Below are positions 1-8,511 of a DNA stretch of 27,922 bases, in pieces; the first letter of the stretch is position 1, and every line of letters begins with the position of its first letter. Made by a program: the position numbers and the translations under genes. Origin of the DNA: JAIVGZ01 sp964552205 (lineage in GTDB: Bacteria > Pseudomonadota > Gammaproteobacteria > Natronospirales > JAIVGZ01); assembly GCA_964552205.1 (NCBI GenBank), contig CAZKFT010000025.1:1-27922 (forward strand), read 5' to 3'. A model generated the notes under the pieces. That model ran no database searches and was not told where the DNA came from. It saw only the letters and a program-made list of their open reading frames with translations.

Positions 1-2105
1 TCATGTTCAGCCAGGCGGAAGGCGTGACTTCCTCGCTCAAGGACCTAGCCTTGGCTGGACTCATCGGCGCGGCACTGTCTTTCGTGGTGCTGTTCCTGTT
101 CCTGCGTCAGATCACGACCACGCTGGTGGTGGCGATGGCTGTCCCATGCGCCCTGCTCATCACGTTGGGCATGATGCAGTTCATGAACCTCACCCTGAAC
201 ATCCTGTCCATGATGGGCTTGATGCTCGCCGTGGGCATGCTGGTCGATAACGCGGTTGTCATCACCGAGAGCATCTATCGGTACAAACAACGCTACCCGG
301 ACCAACCGGGTAAGGCCACGCTATTGGGTGTTCGAGAAGTTGCCATGGCAGTGACCGCGGGCACACTCACCACCGTCATAGTGTTTCTACCCAATATTTT
401 CGGCGCGCAGAACCAGGTGACGATCTTCCTGTCCCATGTCGCCTACACGATCACCATTGCGCTTATCGCCTCGCTGGTGATTGCCCAGACCATCATTCCC
501 CTGCTCACAGTGCGCTTGAAGGCGCCACCTCCGCCAGCGGAAGGCAATTGGCTGAATCGCCTCACCAATTTCTATAGCCGCGTGCTGGGTGTAGCGCTCA
601 GGCGCCGGTGGGTGACCTTCGGGTGCATCATGGCCATTCTCTTCAGCGCCATCGTGCCGGGGATGATGGTCAAGGCGGACATGTTCCCGGAAACCGATGA
701 TGACCGAATCATGTTGCGTTACCACGTCTCAGGGAACTATTCGCTAGACAAGGTGCGTGAGGCGGTCGATACCATCGAGGCGTACTTGTACGAGCACCAG
801 GAACAGTTCGAGATCGAGTCGGTATACAGCTACTACACGAACGACCGCGCGGAATCGACGTTGAGTCTTCTTCCGAACCGCAAACAGAGTAACGCGGAGA
901 TTCGTGAGGCGGTCCGTGCTGGGCTACCGGCCATCGCCATCGGCCAGCCAAGCTTCGAGTTCCGCCGCACAGGGACCGAGGACAACCTTAGGGTACGTCT
1001 GCTAGGAGAGTCCAGTGAGCTGTTGTTTGCGCTCAGTCAGGAAGTGGTACGCGTGCTATCGACGGTTGAGGGCTTGGCGGATGTGCGGTCCGAGGCCACC
1101 GCAGGGACTCAGGAGGCAAGAGTCACAGTGGATCGTGACCGTGCACAGCAGAGTGGCTTCAGTGCACAGGAGGTCGCACAAGCCATCTCCGTCGCCATGC
1201 GCGGTGAGAACCTGCGTGAGTTCCGCGGCCCCGAGGGCGAAATCAGCATGCGTCTCGAGTTCCAGGGCGCGGATCGCCAGACCATCGCGCAGTTGGGTCA
1301 GTTGCCGCTGATCAACACGCGCGGCGAACGCGTTATCCTGGCCAGCGTCGCGGACATCGACATCGTAAGCGGCCCCCGCAATATCTTCCGTGAAGAGCGG
1401 CGTACCGGCATCTCCATCAACATGAACCTCGTTGACCTGCCCGTGAATGAGGCCCGTGAGCGCGTGACCCAGGTCATGAACCAGGTGGCCCTGCCTCCTG
1501 GCTACACGTGGACCTATGGTAGCGGTGGTTTCGGCGGTGATGCCGAGGCGATGACCGCGATGGTGTTCAACATGTTGCTGGCACTGGCATTGATATTCAT
1601 CGTCATGGCTGCACTCTTCGAATCCGTGTTGTATCCGGCATCCATCGTCACCTCCATCCTGTTCTCATTCATCGGGGTGTTCTGGTTCTTTGCCCTGACA
1701 GGAACCTCATTCTCCTTGATGGCCATGATTGGGCTATTGGTGTTGATGGGTATCGTCGTTAACAACGGCATCGTTTTGGTCGACCACATCAACAATCTGC
1801 GTCGTGATGGAATGCCGCGGGATGCAGCTGTCGTCCAAGCAGGGCGTGACCGCCTCAGGCCAATCCTGATGACAGCCTCCACCACCATTCTCGCCATGAT
1901 TCCGCTGGCAGTTGGTGATACGCGTATTGGCGGGGGTGGCCCACCGTACTACCCGATGGCGCGCGCCATCATCGGTGGTCTGGCCTTCTCCACCATCATC
2001 AGTCTTGTAGTGGTCCCGTATGTCTACGTGTTGCTGGACACCCTGCGCAACTGGGCAGGAGAGGTCAAATTGCGCGCCCGTGGGACGCATAAGCTCGCCG
2101 GATAA
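1..2105 (+). CDS. RND efflux permease, C-terminal part (5' end outside window)
   Basis: This is the C-terminal ~700 residues of an inner-membrane RND pump; whole family members have about 1,020-1,050 residues, so the first third lies upstream. The fragment opens just before the TM2-TM6 bundle. TM4 carries the LVDNAVV motif (fragment residues 80-86): the first proton-relay aspartate is present and the second is Asn, as in many non-AcrB RND proteins. The large second periplasmic loop spans roughly residues 225-515, followed by the TM8-TM12 bundle with VNNGIVLVDHI. It probably exports small hydrophobic molecules with proton influx. Its adaptor protein and outer-membrane channel would be expected upstream, out of view. 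The open reading frame is continuous from the window edge, so a Met at base 3 is not taken as the true start. The 3' end overlaps the convergent Rieske gene by 41 bases. The family is certain; the substrate is unknown. Confidence 0.93.
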   Translation, partial: MFSQAEGVTSSLKDLALAGLIGAALSFVVLFLFLRQITTTLVVAMAVPCALLITLGMMQFMNLTLNILSMMGLMLAVGMLVDNAVVITESIYRYKQRYPDQPGKATLLGVREVAMAVTAGTLTTVIVFLPNIFGAQNQVTIFLSHVAYTITIALIASLVIAQTIIPLLTVRLKAPPPPAEGNWLNRLTNFYSRVLGVALRRRWVTFGCIMAILFSAIVPGMMVKADMFPETDDDRIMLRYHVSGNYSLDKVREAVDTIEAYLYEHQEQFEIESVYSYYTNDRAESTLSLLPNRKQSNAEIREAVRAGLPAIAIGQPSFEFRRTGTEDNLRVRLLGESSELLFALSQEVVRVLSTVEGLADVRSEATAGTQEARVTVDRDRAQQSGFSAQEVAQAISVAMRGENLREFRGPEGEISMRLEFQGADRQTIAQLGQLPLINTRGERVILASVADIDIVSGPRNIFREERRTGISINMNLVDLPVNEARERVTQVMNQVALPPGYTWTYGSGGFGGDAEAMTAMVFNMLLALALIFIVMAALFESVLYPASIVTSILFSFIGVFWFFALTGTSFSLMAMIGLLVLMGIVVNNGIVLVDHINNLRRDGMPRDAAVVQAGRDRLRPILMTASTTILAMIPLAVGDTRIGGGGPPYYPMARAIIGGLAFSTIISLVVVPYVYVLLDTLRNWAGEVKLRARGTHKLAG

Positions 2106-3126
2106 GGTCGTGATACGCAGCAAGGGCCAACTCTCTGCGGACCGAATAGCACCCCGTATCATAGGCCGGTGATTCCAGTCCTTTCTGGACAGCTGCACAA
2201 ATTTCTGCATCTTCCGCCTGGATACGCGCACTGACCTTGCGGTCTTCAGCGATGACAGTGTCGCTGGCACTTGAGTAGTAGTAATCGAATATGACTTCGC
2301 AACGGTTGTGTGCCACGGGCAGTACCTGATTCACCTGCAGCCGGCCTGCCGCCACATTCAACATGGTGTTCGGCCAGAGCATGAAGTAGAAGAGCTCGCT
2401 CCCCTCCCCCAGTTCCCCGTAATATCCCTGCTCGCCGGCGAAGCCGCTGCGCTGGACAGACCACCAGGGATAGACCTCTTCACGATAATTGGTGTAATCC
2501 AGTGTCTTCGCATACTCGGGGTGGACATGCGGAAGGTGGTAGGCCTCAAGATAGTTGTCCACATACACTTTCCAGTTGCAGTTCACCGGGTAGGTCTCGC
2601 GACAGGCGAACCGGTTACCTCCTAGCTGCAATGGCGCGACCAAGGCCTCCACGCCCTCTACAAAAGTCTGGAAAGGCGGCGCCGCGTCATCAAGACAGAC
2701 AAACAGCATCCCCTGCCATTCAACCAGCCGAACCGGTTTCAAAGAGTGCCGGCTGACGTCGAAGGTTTCGTCGCGGTCGAACTGCGGTGTCCCGCGGAGT
2801 GAGCCATCCGCGTTATAGGTCCAGCCGTGGTAGCGGCATTGAAAAAAGGCCGCCTTCTCGCAGCGGAAGACCAACGGACCACCCCGGTGTTGGCATACGC
2901 TGTAGAAGCCGCGCAGGCCGGCAACCGGATCATGAATGAGAATGACTGGCTGTCCCGCAACCTCAACCCGCAGCGACGCGCCCGGTGCGGCCAGCGCGGT
3001 GGCGGCGCCAGCATACTGCCAGCTTCTGCCAAGGATGCAGGTCAGGTCCCTGTCATGCATCTCCGGCTGGGTATACCAGACCGCGGGTGGCGTTCGAGCA
3101 CCGGGCGGGATGGATCCCACACTCAT
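2065..3126 (-). CDS. Rieske non-heme iron oxygenase, alpha subunit
   Basis: A 353-residue ring-hydroxylating-type oxygenase. The N-terminal Rieske domain has the [2Fe-2S] ligands C78, H80, C97 and H100 (CQH ... CRYHGW). The C-terminal catalytic domain has the mononuclear iron site: E194, H197, H202 in the stretch DNYLEAYHLPHVHPEY, and an acidic third ligand near D306. A Glu instead of the Asp found in naphthalene dioxygenase, three residues before the first His, resembles the carnitine/betaine/choline monooxygenase branch. The substrate may therefore be a quaternary amine or another small molecule rather than an arene (inference). No reductase or ferredoxin gene is adjacent, so electrons must come from elsewhere. 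The ATG overlaps the stop of the upstream DUF1249 gene by four bases (ATGA), implying translational coupling. The 3' end runs 41 bases into the RND gene on the other strand. Confidence 0.92.
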   Translation of the reverse strand: MSVGSIPPGARTPPAVWYTQPEMHDRDLTCILGRSWQYAGAATALAAPGASLRVEVAGQPVILIHDPVAGLRGFYSVCQHRGGPLVFRCEKAAFFQCRYHGWTYNADGSLRGTPQFDRDETFDVSRHSLKPVRLVEWQGMLFVCLDDAAPPFQTFVEGVEALVAPLQLGGNRFACRETYPVNCNWKVYVDNYLEAYHLPHVHPEYAKTLDYTNYREEVYPWWSVQRSGFAGEQGYYGELGEGSELFYFMLWPNTMLNVAAGRLQVNQVLPVAHNRCEVIFDYYYSSASDTVIAEDRKVSARIQAEDAEICAAVQKGLESPAYDTGCYSVRRELALAAYHDLIRRAYASHGRAI

Positions 3127-3608
3127 CTCAGACCGAGCTGCACCGGTTCTACACTGGGAGTTTCCGCATGGCCGAAGCGGTGGCCACGCTCATGGCAATA
3201 GTCCAGCCACTTGTTCAACATCAGGTTACGTGCCCAACGGCGCTCAAGCTCGCTTCCTCGCTGGGTGTTGAAATGCCGCAGAATCCGATGGCGCGGCTGT
3301 CGTCCGCAGCGCATCGCTTCGACCAGGTGTGCGTCGTGATATAGCCGGATGACCAGGTCCGGGTCAGCCACATCATCGAAGATGTAGGTCATGCGCAATG
3401 TGGTCGTGTAAGGACTGCGTTCTTCTCCTGAAATCTTCAAATCCAGGTCGTCCACGACACGGGAAAACAATTGCTCGCCGGGGGCGGGTATGGTTCCGGC
3501 CAACAGGCGCAGCAACTTGAGGTAACTACTTTCATAAAGGGCCATCAAGCCGGTGAAACTACGCGGCCTCCAGATCGTGACAGTGTTCCGATGCTTGGTG
3601 ATGACCAT
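3123..3608 (-). CDS. yqiB: DUF1249 (YqiB-like) protein
   Basis: A 161-residue soluble protein that I recognise as DUF1249/YqiB from two stretches: the N-terminal LMALYESSYLKLLRLL and the central VIRLYHDAHLVEA, followed by a C-terminal LNKWLDYCHERGH. The E. coli relative is about 140 residues. Its biochemical role is not established; in Enterobacteria it sits near cpdA and parE, linking it loosely to cAMP and cell-surface functions by position only. I chose ATG at 3608 because the reading frame upstream of it would run through the divergent pgm start and has no family similarity. There is no Shine-Dalgarno sequence before this ATG, but a TGCTATATT box ends six bases upstream, suggesting a leaderless message. 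It is the first gene of a two-gene operon with the Rieske oxygenase (4-base overlap). Confidence 0.85.
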   Translation of the reverse strand: MVITKHRNTVTIWRPRSFTGLMALYESSYLKLLRLLAGTIPAPGEQLFSRVVDDLDLKISGEERSPYTTTLRMTYIFDDVADPDLVIRLYHDAHLVEAMRCGRQPRHRILRHFNTQRGSELERRWARNLMLNKWLDYCHERGHRFGHAETPSVEPVQLGLR

Positions 3609-3614
3609 GTTTTG

Positions 3615-3623
3615 AATATAGCA
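3615..3623 (-). promoter_or_regulatory. Extended -10 box of the yqiB-Rieske operon
   Basis: On the minus strand the sequence reads TGCTATATT, then CAAAAC, then ATG at 3608. This is a good extended -10 element (TGnTATAnT type) placed so that transcription would begin at or next to the A of the start codon. No clear -35 box is seen. The element overlaps a possible plus-strand -10 (TAGCAT, 3619-3624) six bases before the pgm GTG at 3631, so the 22-base divergent spacer may carry two overlapping promoters. Confidence 0.5.
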
Positions 3624-3633
3624 TAGGGCCGTG

Positions 3634-5268
3634 ATGGAGCAGCGCAATGTGAGGACCACACCCTTCCTGGACCAGACGCCTGGAACTGCCGGTCTGCGTC
3701 GCAAGGTAGCGGTATTCCGTCAACCAGGTTATCTTGAGAATTTCCTGCAGTCGGTGTTCGACTGTGTCCCGGAGTTGTCGGGTGGACGCATCGTCGTTGG
3801 TGGCGATGGTCGTCATTTCAATCGTGAAGCCATCCAGACCTTGTTGTGCATCGCCGCTGCCAACGGCGTGGCATCGGTGGCGATTGGTCGCGGCGGACTC
3901 CTGTCCACGCCTGCAGCCGCATTGCTGATACCTTCCGAGAACGCCGCCGGTGGTTTCATCCTGACAGCCAGCCACAATCCCGCGGGGCCGGATGGCGACT
4001 GGGGTATCAAATTCAATGTCGCGAGCGGTGGCCAGGCATCAGAGACCCTGACCACCGCCATTGCCGCGCGCTCCCGTGAACTTGCCGAATACAGGATTTT
4101 TGAGGGTGCACCGACGGTGGATATCGACCGACCGGGGTCGGTACATCTCGGTGACATGCGTATCGATGTCATCGACCCGGTGACACATTATGCCGACATC
4201 ATGGAGTCACTGTTTGACTTCGAGCGAATTCGCAAGGCAGTGGCGCGCGGATTCACAGTGCGCTTCGACAGCATGCATGCGGTGACCGGTCCATATGCCG
4301 ATGAGATTCTCATCCGGCGTCTTGGTCTGGACGCAATTTCCCTGTTGCGGGCAACACCGCGCGAGGACTTCGGCGGACTCCATGCTGACCCGAATCCCGC
4401 TACCCTCCCGGATCTGGTAAAACTTGCGCACTCTCCCCATGCGCCCGACCTCATCGCCGCATCGGACGGAGATGGAGACCGCAACCTCATCATGGGCCCC
4501 GGCGCCGTGGTGTCGCCCTGTGACAGTCTTGCGGTCATTACCGCCCATGCGCACCGTCTGCCGGGCTATGCCGGTGGACTGAGTGGCGTTGCCCGATCCA
4601 TGCCGACATCCAGCGCCGTGGACCGCGTGGCAGCAAAACTTGGAATCCCCTGTTACGAGACCCCTACCGGTTGGCGTTTTTTCTGCAACTTGCTGGAGTC
4701 CGGGCGAATCACGCTTTGCGGCGAAGAGTCATTCGGTACCAGTTCCAACCACTGCCGCGAGAAAGATGGACTGTGGGCTGTGCTGTGCTGGATGGACCTC
4801 ATGGCATCGACGGGGCTGAGCGTGCGCGAGTTGCTGCACCAGCACTGGGAGGCCTTTGGTCGCACTTACTTCATCCGCAACGACTATGTCATCGATGACG
4901 CCGGGATTGCCCGCCAAGTGTATGACGAGCTACGAGATTCCCTGGACACGCTGCTTGGCACACGCGTTGCCGGGCGCGCGGTCAGCCAAGCGGATGAATT
5001 TGCCTACGACGACCCTGTCGATGGCAGTCACAGCCCGCACCAGGGGCTACGCCTTGAACTGGAAGGCGGCGCCAGAATCGTTTACCGCTTGTCCGGAACT
5101 GACGCGGCCGGTGCGACCCTGCGCGTGTACATCGAGGATTACACTGATGACCCAACACGGTTGAACGGCGAATCCCGGGAAGTTCTCGGGGAACTCATGG
5201 AGGCCGCGCGCGACCTCATCCGCATTACACCAATGACCGGACTTGCGAAGCCGACACTGGTCGTCTAG
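3634..5268 (+). CDS. pgm: Alpha-D-phosphohexomutase, phosphoglucomutase type (PGM1-like)
   Basis: A 544-residue cytoplasmic enzyme that interconverts glucose 1-phosphate and glucose 6-phosphate, feeding UDP-glucose, glycogen and cell-surface polysaccharide synthesis. Four hallmark sites are intact: the phosphoserine loop TASHNP (S113), the magnesium loop DGDGDR (D278, D280, D282), the sugar-binding GEESFG (E364, S366) and the C-terminal phosphate-binding SGT (S487). The opening TPGTAGLRRKV and the length fit the PGM1 subgroup rather than the shorter phosphomannomutase or phosphoglucosamine mutase. Possible starts are GTG 3631, ATG 3634 and GTG 3649; the last is preceded by TGGAG at good spacing, so the first residues are uncertain. 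The gene is divergent from yqiB and its stop overlaps the end of ppsR by four bases. Confidence 0.93.
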   Translation: MEQRNVRTTPFLDQTPGTAGLRRKVAVFRQPGYLENFLQSVFDCVPELSGGRIVVGGDGRHFNREAIQTLLCIAAANGVASVAIGRGGLLSTPAAALLIPSENAAGGFILTASHNPAGPDGDWGIKFNVASGGQASETLTTAIAARSRELAEYRIFEGAPTVDIDRPGSVHLGDMRIDVIDPVTHYADIMESLFDFERIRKAVARGFTVRFDSMHAVTGPYADEILIRRLGLDAISLLRATPREDFGGLHADPNPATLPDLVKLAHSPHAPDLIAASDGDGDRNLIMGPGAVVSPCDSLAVITAHAHRLPGYAGGLSGVARSMPTSSAVDRVAAKLGIPCYETPTGWRFFCNLLESGRITLCGEESFGTSSNHCREKDGLWAVLCWMDLMASTGLSVRELLHQHWEAFGRTYFIRNDYVIDDAGIARQVYDELRDSLDTLLGTRVAGRAVSQADEFAYDDPVDGSHSPHQGLRLELEGGARIVYRLSGTDAAGATLRVYIEDYTDDPTRLNGESREVLGELMEAARDLIRITPMTGLAKPTLVV

Positions 5269-6101
5269 GTGAAGAACCTTCGCTTGATGCCTGTGGTGTG
5301 CAAGATGGTCGCTGCAATTTCCTCGATGGACAGATGCGTGGTGTTCAGGTTTGGAATTCCCGCTGTACGGAACAATGCCTCTACCGTGCGCACCTCGAAC
5401 CTCACCTGCTCGGCCGCGGCGTAACGGCTATCCGGTCGTCTCACATTGCGGATCTGTGTCAGTCGCTCTGCATCAATGGTCAGCCCGTAGAGCTTTGCCT
5501 TGTGAGCCATCAGTTTGGCCGGCAGGGTGTTGCCCTCGAGATCGTCCTCAGTCAGGGGGTAGTTCGCCGCGAACAGGCCATACTGCAGAGCAAGGTACAG
5601 ACAGGTGGGCGTCTTGCCCGACCGGGAAACCCCCACCAGAATGATGTCGGCCTGATCGTAGTAACGCGTTGTGACGCCGTCATCATTCGCCAGGGCAAAA
5701 TTCATGGCATCTATCCGGCTGGTATAGCCAGCGTGGTCTGACATGCCATGGGCTTTGCCAGACGCATGAGTCGAGGACACTCCAAGCTCCCGTTCCAATG
5801 GTCCTATGAACGCGTCGAAGAAGTCGGAGGTGAACGCCACCGAGGAAGCCACAATCTCCCGCAACTCGTCGTTGACCAAGGTACTGAAAACCAGAGGTTT
5901 CATGCCGCTCTCCTCGGCCGCCTCGGCGATGCGCGCCACTAGCGCACGCGCCTTGTCAGGGGTGTTCAGGAATGGCACAGTTACCACGTTGAATTTCACC
6001 GTGTCGAACTGCGTCATCAGGCTATGACTGAGCGTCTCTGCAGTGATACCTGTGCGGTCAGATACGATGAACACCGTGCGTGGGTCGGTCATGGCCCTCA
6101 T
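5265..6101 (-). CDS. ppsR: PEP synthase regulatory protein (bifunctional kinase/pyrophosphorylase, DUF299)
   Basis: A 278-residue protein of the DUF299 family, which inactivates PEP synthase by ADP-dependent phosphorylation of a Thr next to the catalytic His and reactivates it by phosphate-dependent dephosphorylation that releases pyrophosphate. The N-terminal VFIVSDRTGITAET and the P-loop GVSRSGKT (residues 157-164), followed by PTCLYLALQYG and AANYPL, are characteristic. Length is normal. It lies head to head with its target ppsA, the usual gammaproteobacterial arrangement, with only 35 bases between the two starts. The start could be ATG 6101 or ATG 6092; the second has GAGGG just ahead but very close. 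The C-terminus overlaps pgm by four bases. Confidence 0.94.
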   Translation of the reverse strand: MRAMTDPRTVFIVSDRTGITAETLSHSLMTQFDTVKFNVVTVPFLNTPDKARALVARIAEAAEESGMKPLVFSTLVNDELREIVASSVAFTSDFFDAFIGPLERELGVSSTHASGKAHGMSDHAGYTSRIDAMNFALANDDGVTTRYYDQADIILVGVSRSGKTPTCLYLALQYGLFAANYPLTEDDLEGNTLPAKLMAHKAKLYGLTIDAERLTQIRNVRRPDSRYAAAEQVRFEVRTVEALFRTAGIPNLNTTHLSIEEIAATILHTTGIKRRFFT

Positions 6102-6136
6102 TGTCCAGATACATCACCCGCATACAAGGGGGCCGT

Positions 6137-8497
6137 GTGAGCGAGTACCTGATTGGGCTGGAAGCCCTGGGAATGAATGACGTCGAAAGGGTGGGCGGAA
6201 AGAACGCCTCCCTGGGTGAAATGATTTCCCACCTTTCCAAGGTCGGCGTGAAGGTGCCAGGCGGATTCGCCACCACCGCGCAGGCCTACCGCGACTTTCT
6301 CGCCCAGGATGGGCTTGCTGGACGCATCAAGGCCCGTCTGGACGCCCTGAATGTGGACGATGTGACAGAGCTTGCAAGGGCCGGCGCAGAAATCCGCGGT
6401 TGGATACTCGCCGCCCCCCTCCCCGGCCGCCTGCATGAGGAGATTGCCACTGCCTATGAGGCATTGGGCCAGGGAAAGCCCGTTTCGGTCGCCGTGCGCT
6501 CGTCTGCCACCGCAGAGGACCTTCCGGAAGCCTCGTTTGCCGGCCAACAGGAGACCTTCCTGAACGTCCGCGGTCTGGACGCGGTCATTACGGCAGTGCA
6601 TGAGGTGTTCGCATCGCTGTTCAATGACCGTGCGATCTCCTACCGTGTGCACCAGGACTTCGACCATTCGCAGGTGGCACTATCTGCGGGCATACAACGC
6701 ATGGTGCGTTCGGACATTGGCGCGAGTGGCGTCATGTTCACGCTCGATACCGAGTCCGGTTTCGACCAGGTGGTATTCATCACGAGCTCCTGGGGTCTTG
6801 GTGAAACCGTCGTTCAGGGTGCGGTCAATCCCGACGAGTTCTACGTCCACAAACCCACGCTGGCCGCAGGAAGACCCGCGGTCCTCCGCCGTAACCGCGG
6901 CGGTAAAGCCATCAAGATGGTGTACGACGACAGCGGCGAGAAAGCCGTCAAGACCGTGGACGTGCCGGTGGAACAGCGCCGCATGTTTTCCCTGACTGAT
7001 GCCGAAATCGAAGCGCTCGCCACCCAGGCGATGACCATCGAGAAACACTACGCACGCCCGATGGACATCGAGTGGGGTAAGGACGGTGAGGATGGCGAGT
7101 TGTATATCCTGCAGGCTCGACCGGAAACGGTGAAGAGCCGTGCCGGACAGGTCATGGAGCGCTATAGCCTGCGCTCCCGCGGCACGGTCCTCGCGGAAGG
7201 ACGTTCCATCGGCCAGCGCATCGGCGCAGGCGCGGCGCGCGTTCTCAAGGACATTGATGAGATGGCCCGTGTTCAACCCGGGGATGTATTGGTCACCGAC
7301 ATGACGGATCCGGATTGGGAACCCATCATGAAGCGCGCCGCTGCCATCGTGACCAACCGCGGTGGTCGCACCTGCCATGCGGCCATCATCGCCCGTGAAC
7401 TGGGCATCCCCGCCGTGGTGGGTTGCGGAAACGCCACCGAGCAGGTCACTGACGGACAGTCAGTCACCGTGTCCTGTGCTGAAGGCGATACGGGTTTCGT
7501 TTACGAAGGAGACCTGGGTTTTGAACGCAAGGAAATCAAACTGGATGCGCTGCCGGACATCCCCGTCAAGATCATGATGAATGTCGGCAACCCCGACCGT
7601 GCGTTCGATTTTTCCTCCCTGCCCCATCGTGGTGTCGGTCTTGCGCGGCTGGAGTTCATCATCAACCGCATGATTGGCGTGCACCCCAAGGCCTTACTGC
7701 GATTCGATGAATGCGCTCCTGAACTCCAGGAAACCATCCGCGAGCAGATGGCCGGATACACCGATCCTGTCTCCTTCTATGTGGATAAACTGGCCGAGGG
7801 GATCGCGACCATAGCTGCCGCGTTCTCGCCGCAACCGGTCATCGTGCGCCTGTCAGATTTCAAATCAAACGAGTATGCGAACCTCATCGGTGGGCGCGAG
7901 TACGAGCCCCACGAAGAAAACCCCATGCTCGGATTCCGCGGCGCATCGCGTTACATCGACGAGAGCTTCCGAGAATGCTTCGAGTTGGAGTGTCGGGCGC
8001 TTCGCAAGGTGCGCGAGCTCATGGGGTTCACCAATGTGCAGGTCATGGTGCCTTTTGTCCGCACCGTCCGCGAGGCAGAGCAGGTCATTGCCCTTCTCAA
8101 GGACAACGGACTGGAACGAGGGGTGAATGAGCTCAAAGTCATCATGATGTGTGAGCTACCGTCCAATGCCATTCTTGCAGACGAGTTCCTCCAACACTTC
8201 GACGGATTCTCCATCGGCTCCAACGACCTGACCCAGTTGACACTGGGACTCGACCGCGACTCCGGCGTGATTGCGCATCTGTTCGATGAGCGAAACGATG
8301 CTGTGAAGTTCCTGCTCGACCGCGCCATTCGAACCTGCAAGGAGGCCGGCAAATACATCGGAATCTGTGGTCAGGGCCCCTCAGACCATGCCGACCTCGC
8401 CGAATGGTTGCTGGAGCGCGGCATCGATTCGATTTCGCTGAATCCGGATACCGTGGTTGAAACCTGGTTGTACCTGGCAGGCGAGAAAGTCTCCTGA
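6137..8497 (+). CDS. ppsA: Phosphoenolpyruvate synthase
   Basis: A 786-residue enzyme that converts pyruvate, ATP and water to PEP, AMP and phosphate, the committing step of gluconeogenesis from pyruvate. The N-terminal ATP-grasp domain covers roughly residues 1-340 (VGGKNASLGEM; SVAVRSSATAEDLPEASFAGQQ). The mobile phosphohistidine domain contains GGRTCHAAIIARELG with phospho-His H414, directly preceded by the Thr-Cys pair whose Thr is the PpsR target. The C-terminal TIM barrel has SNDLTQLTLGLDRDS and the catalytic Cys C744 in GICGQGPSDH. GTG at 6137 is chosen because AAGGGGG lies four bases upstream and the family N-terminus (SEYLIGLEALG) starts here. Length matches the family. Divergent ppsR should control its activity. 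The SDR gene follows 14 bases after the stop and may be co-transcribed. Confidence 0.96.
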   Translation: MSEYLIGLEALGMNDVERVGGKNASLGEMISHLSKVGVKVPGGFATTAQAYRDFLAQDGLAGRIKARLDALNVDDVTELARAGAEIRGWILAAPLPGRLHEEIATAYEALGQGKPVSVAVRSSATAEDLPEASFAGQQETFLNVRGLDAVITAVHEVFASLFNDRAISYRVHQDFDHSQVALSAGIQRMVRSDIGASGVMFTLDTESGFDQVVFITSSWGLGETVVQGAVNPDEFYVHKPTLAAGRPAVLRRNRGGKAIKMVYDDSGEKAVKTVDVPVEQRRMFSLTDAEIEALATQAMTIEKHYARPMDIEWGKDGEDGELYILQARPETVKSRAGQVMERYSLRSRGTVLAEGRSIGQRIGAGAARVLKDIDEMARVQPGDVLVTDMTDPDWEPIMKRAAAIVTNRGGRTCHAAIIARELGIPAVVGCGNATEQVTDGQSVTVSCAEGDTGFVYEGDLGFERKEIKLDALPDIPVKIMMNVGNPDRAFDFSSLPHRGVGLARLEFIINRMIGVHPKALLRFDECAPELQETIREQMAGYTDPVSFYVDKLAEGIATIAAAFSPQPVIVRLSDFKSNEYANLIGGREYEPHEENPMLGFRGASRYIDESFRECFELECRALRKVRELMGFTNVQVMVPFVRTVREAEQVIALLKDNGLERGVNELKVIMMCELPSNAILADEFLQHFDGFSIGSNDLTQLTLGLDRDSGVIAHLFDERNDAVKFLLDRAIRTCKEAGKYIGICGQGPSDHADLAEWLLERGIDSISLNPDTVVETWLYLAGEKVS

Positions 8498-8511
8498 TGC
8501 CGGTTTAGACC

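Noticed and set aside
1734..2270. A 178-codon minus-strand frame overlapping the RND and Rieske gene ends
   Set aside because: It lacks family similarity and is a shadow of the two convergent genes, both of which have clear domain evidence.
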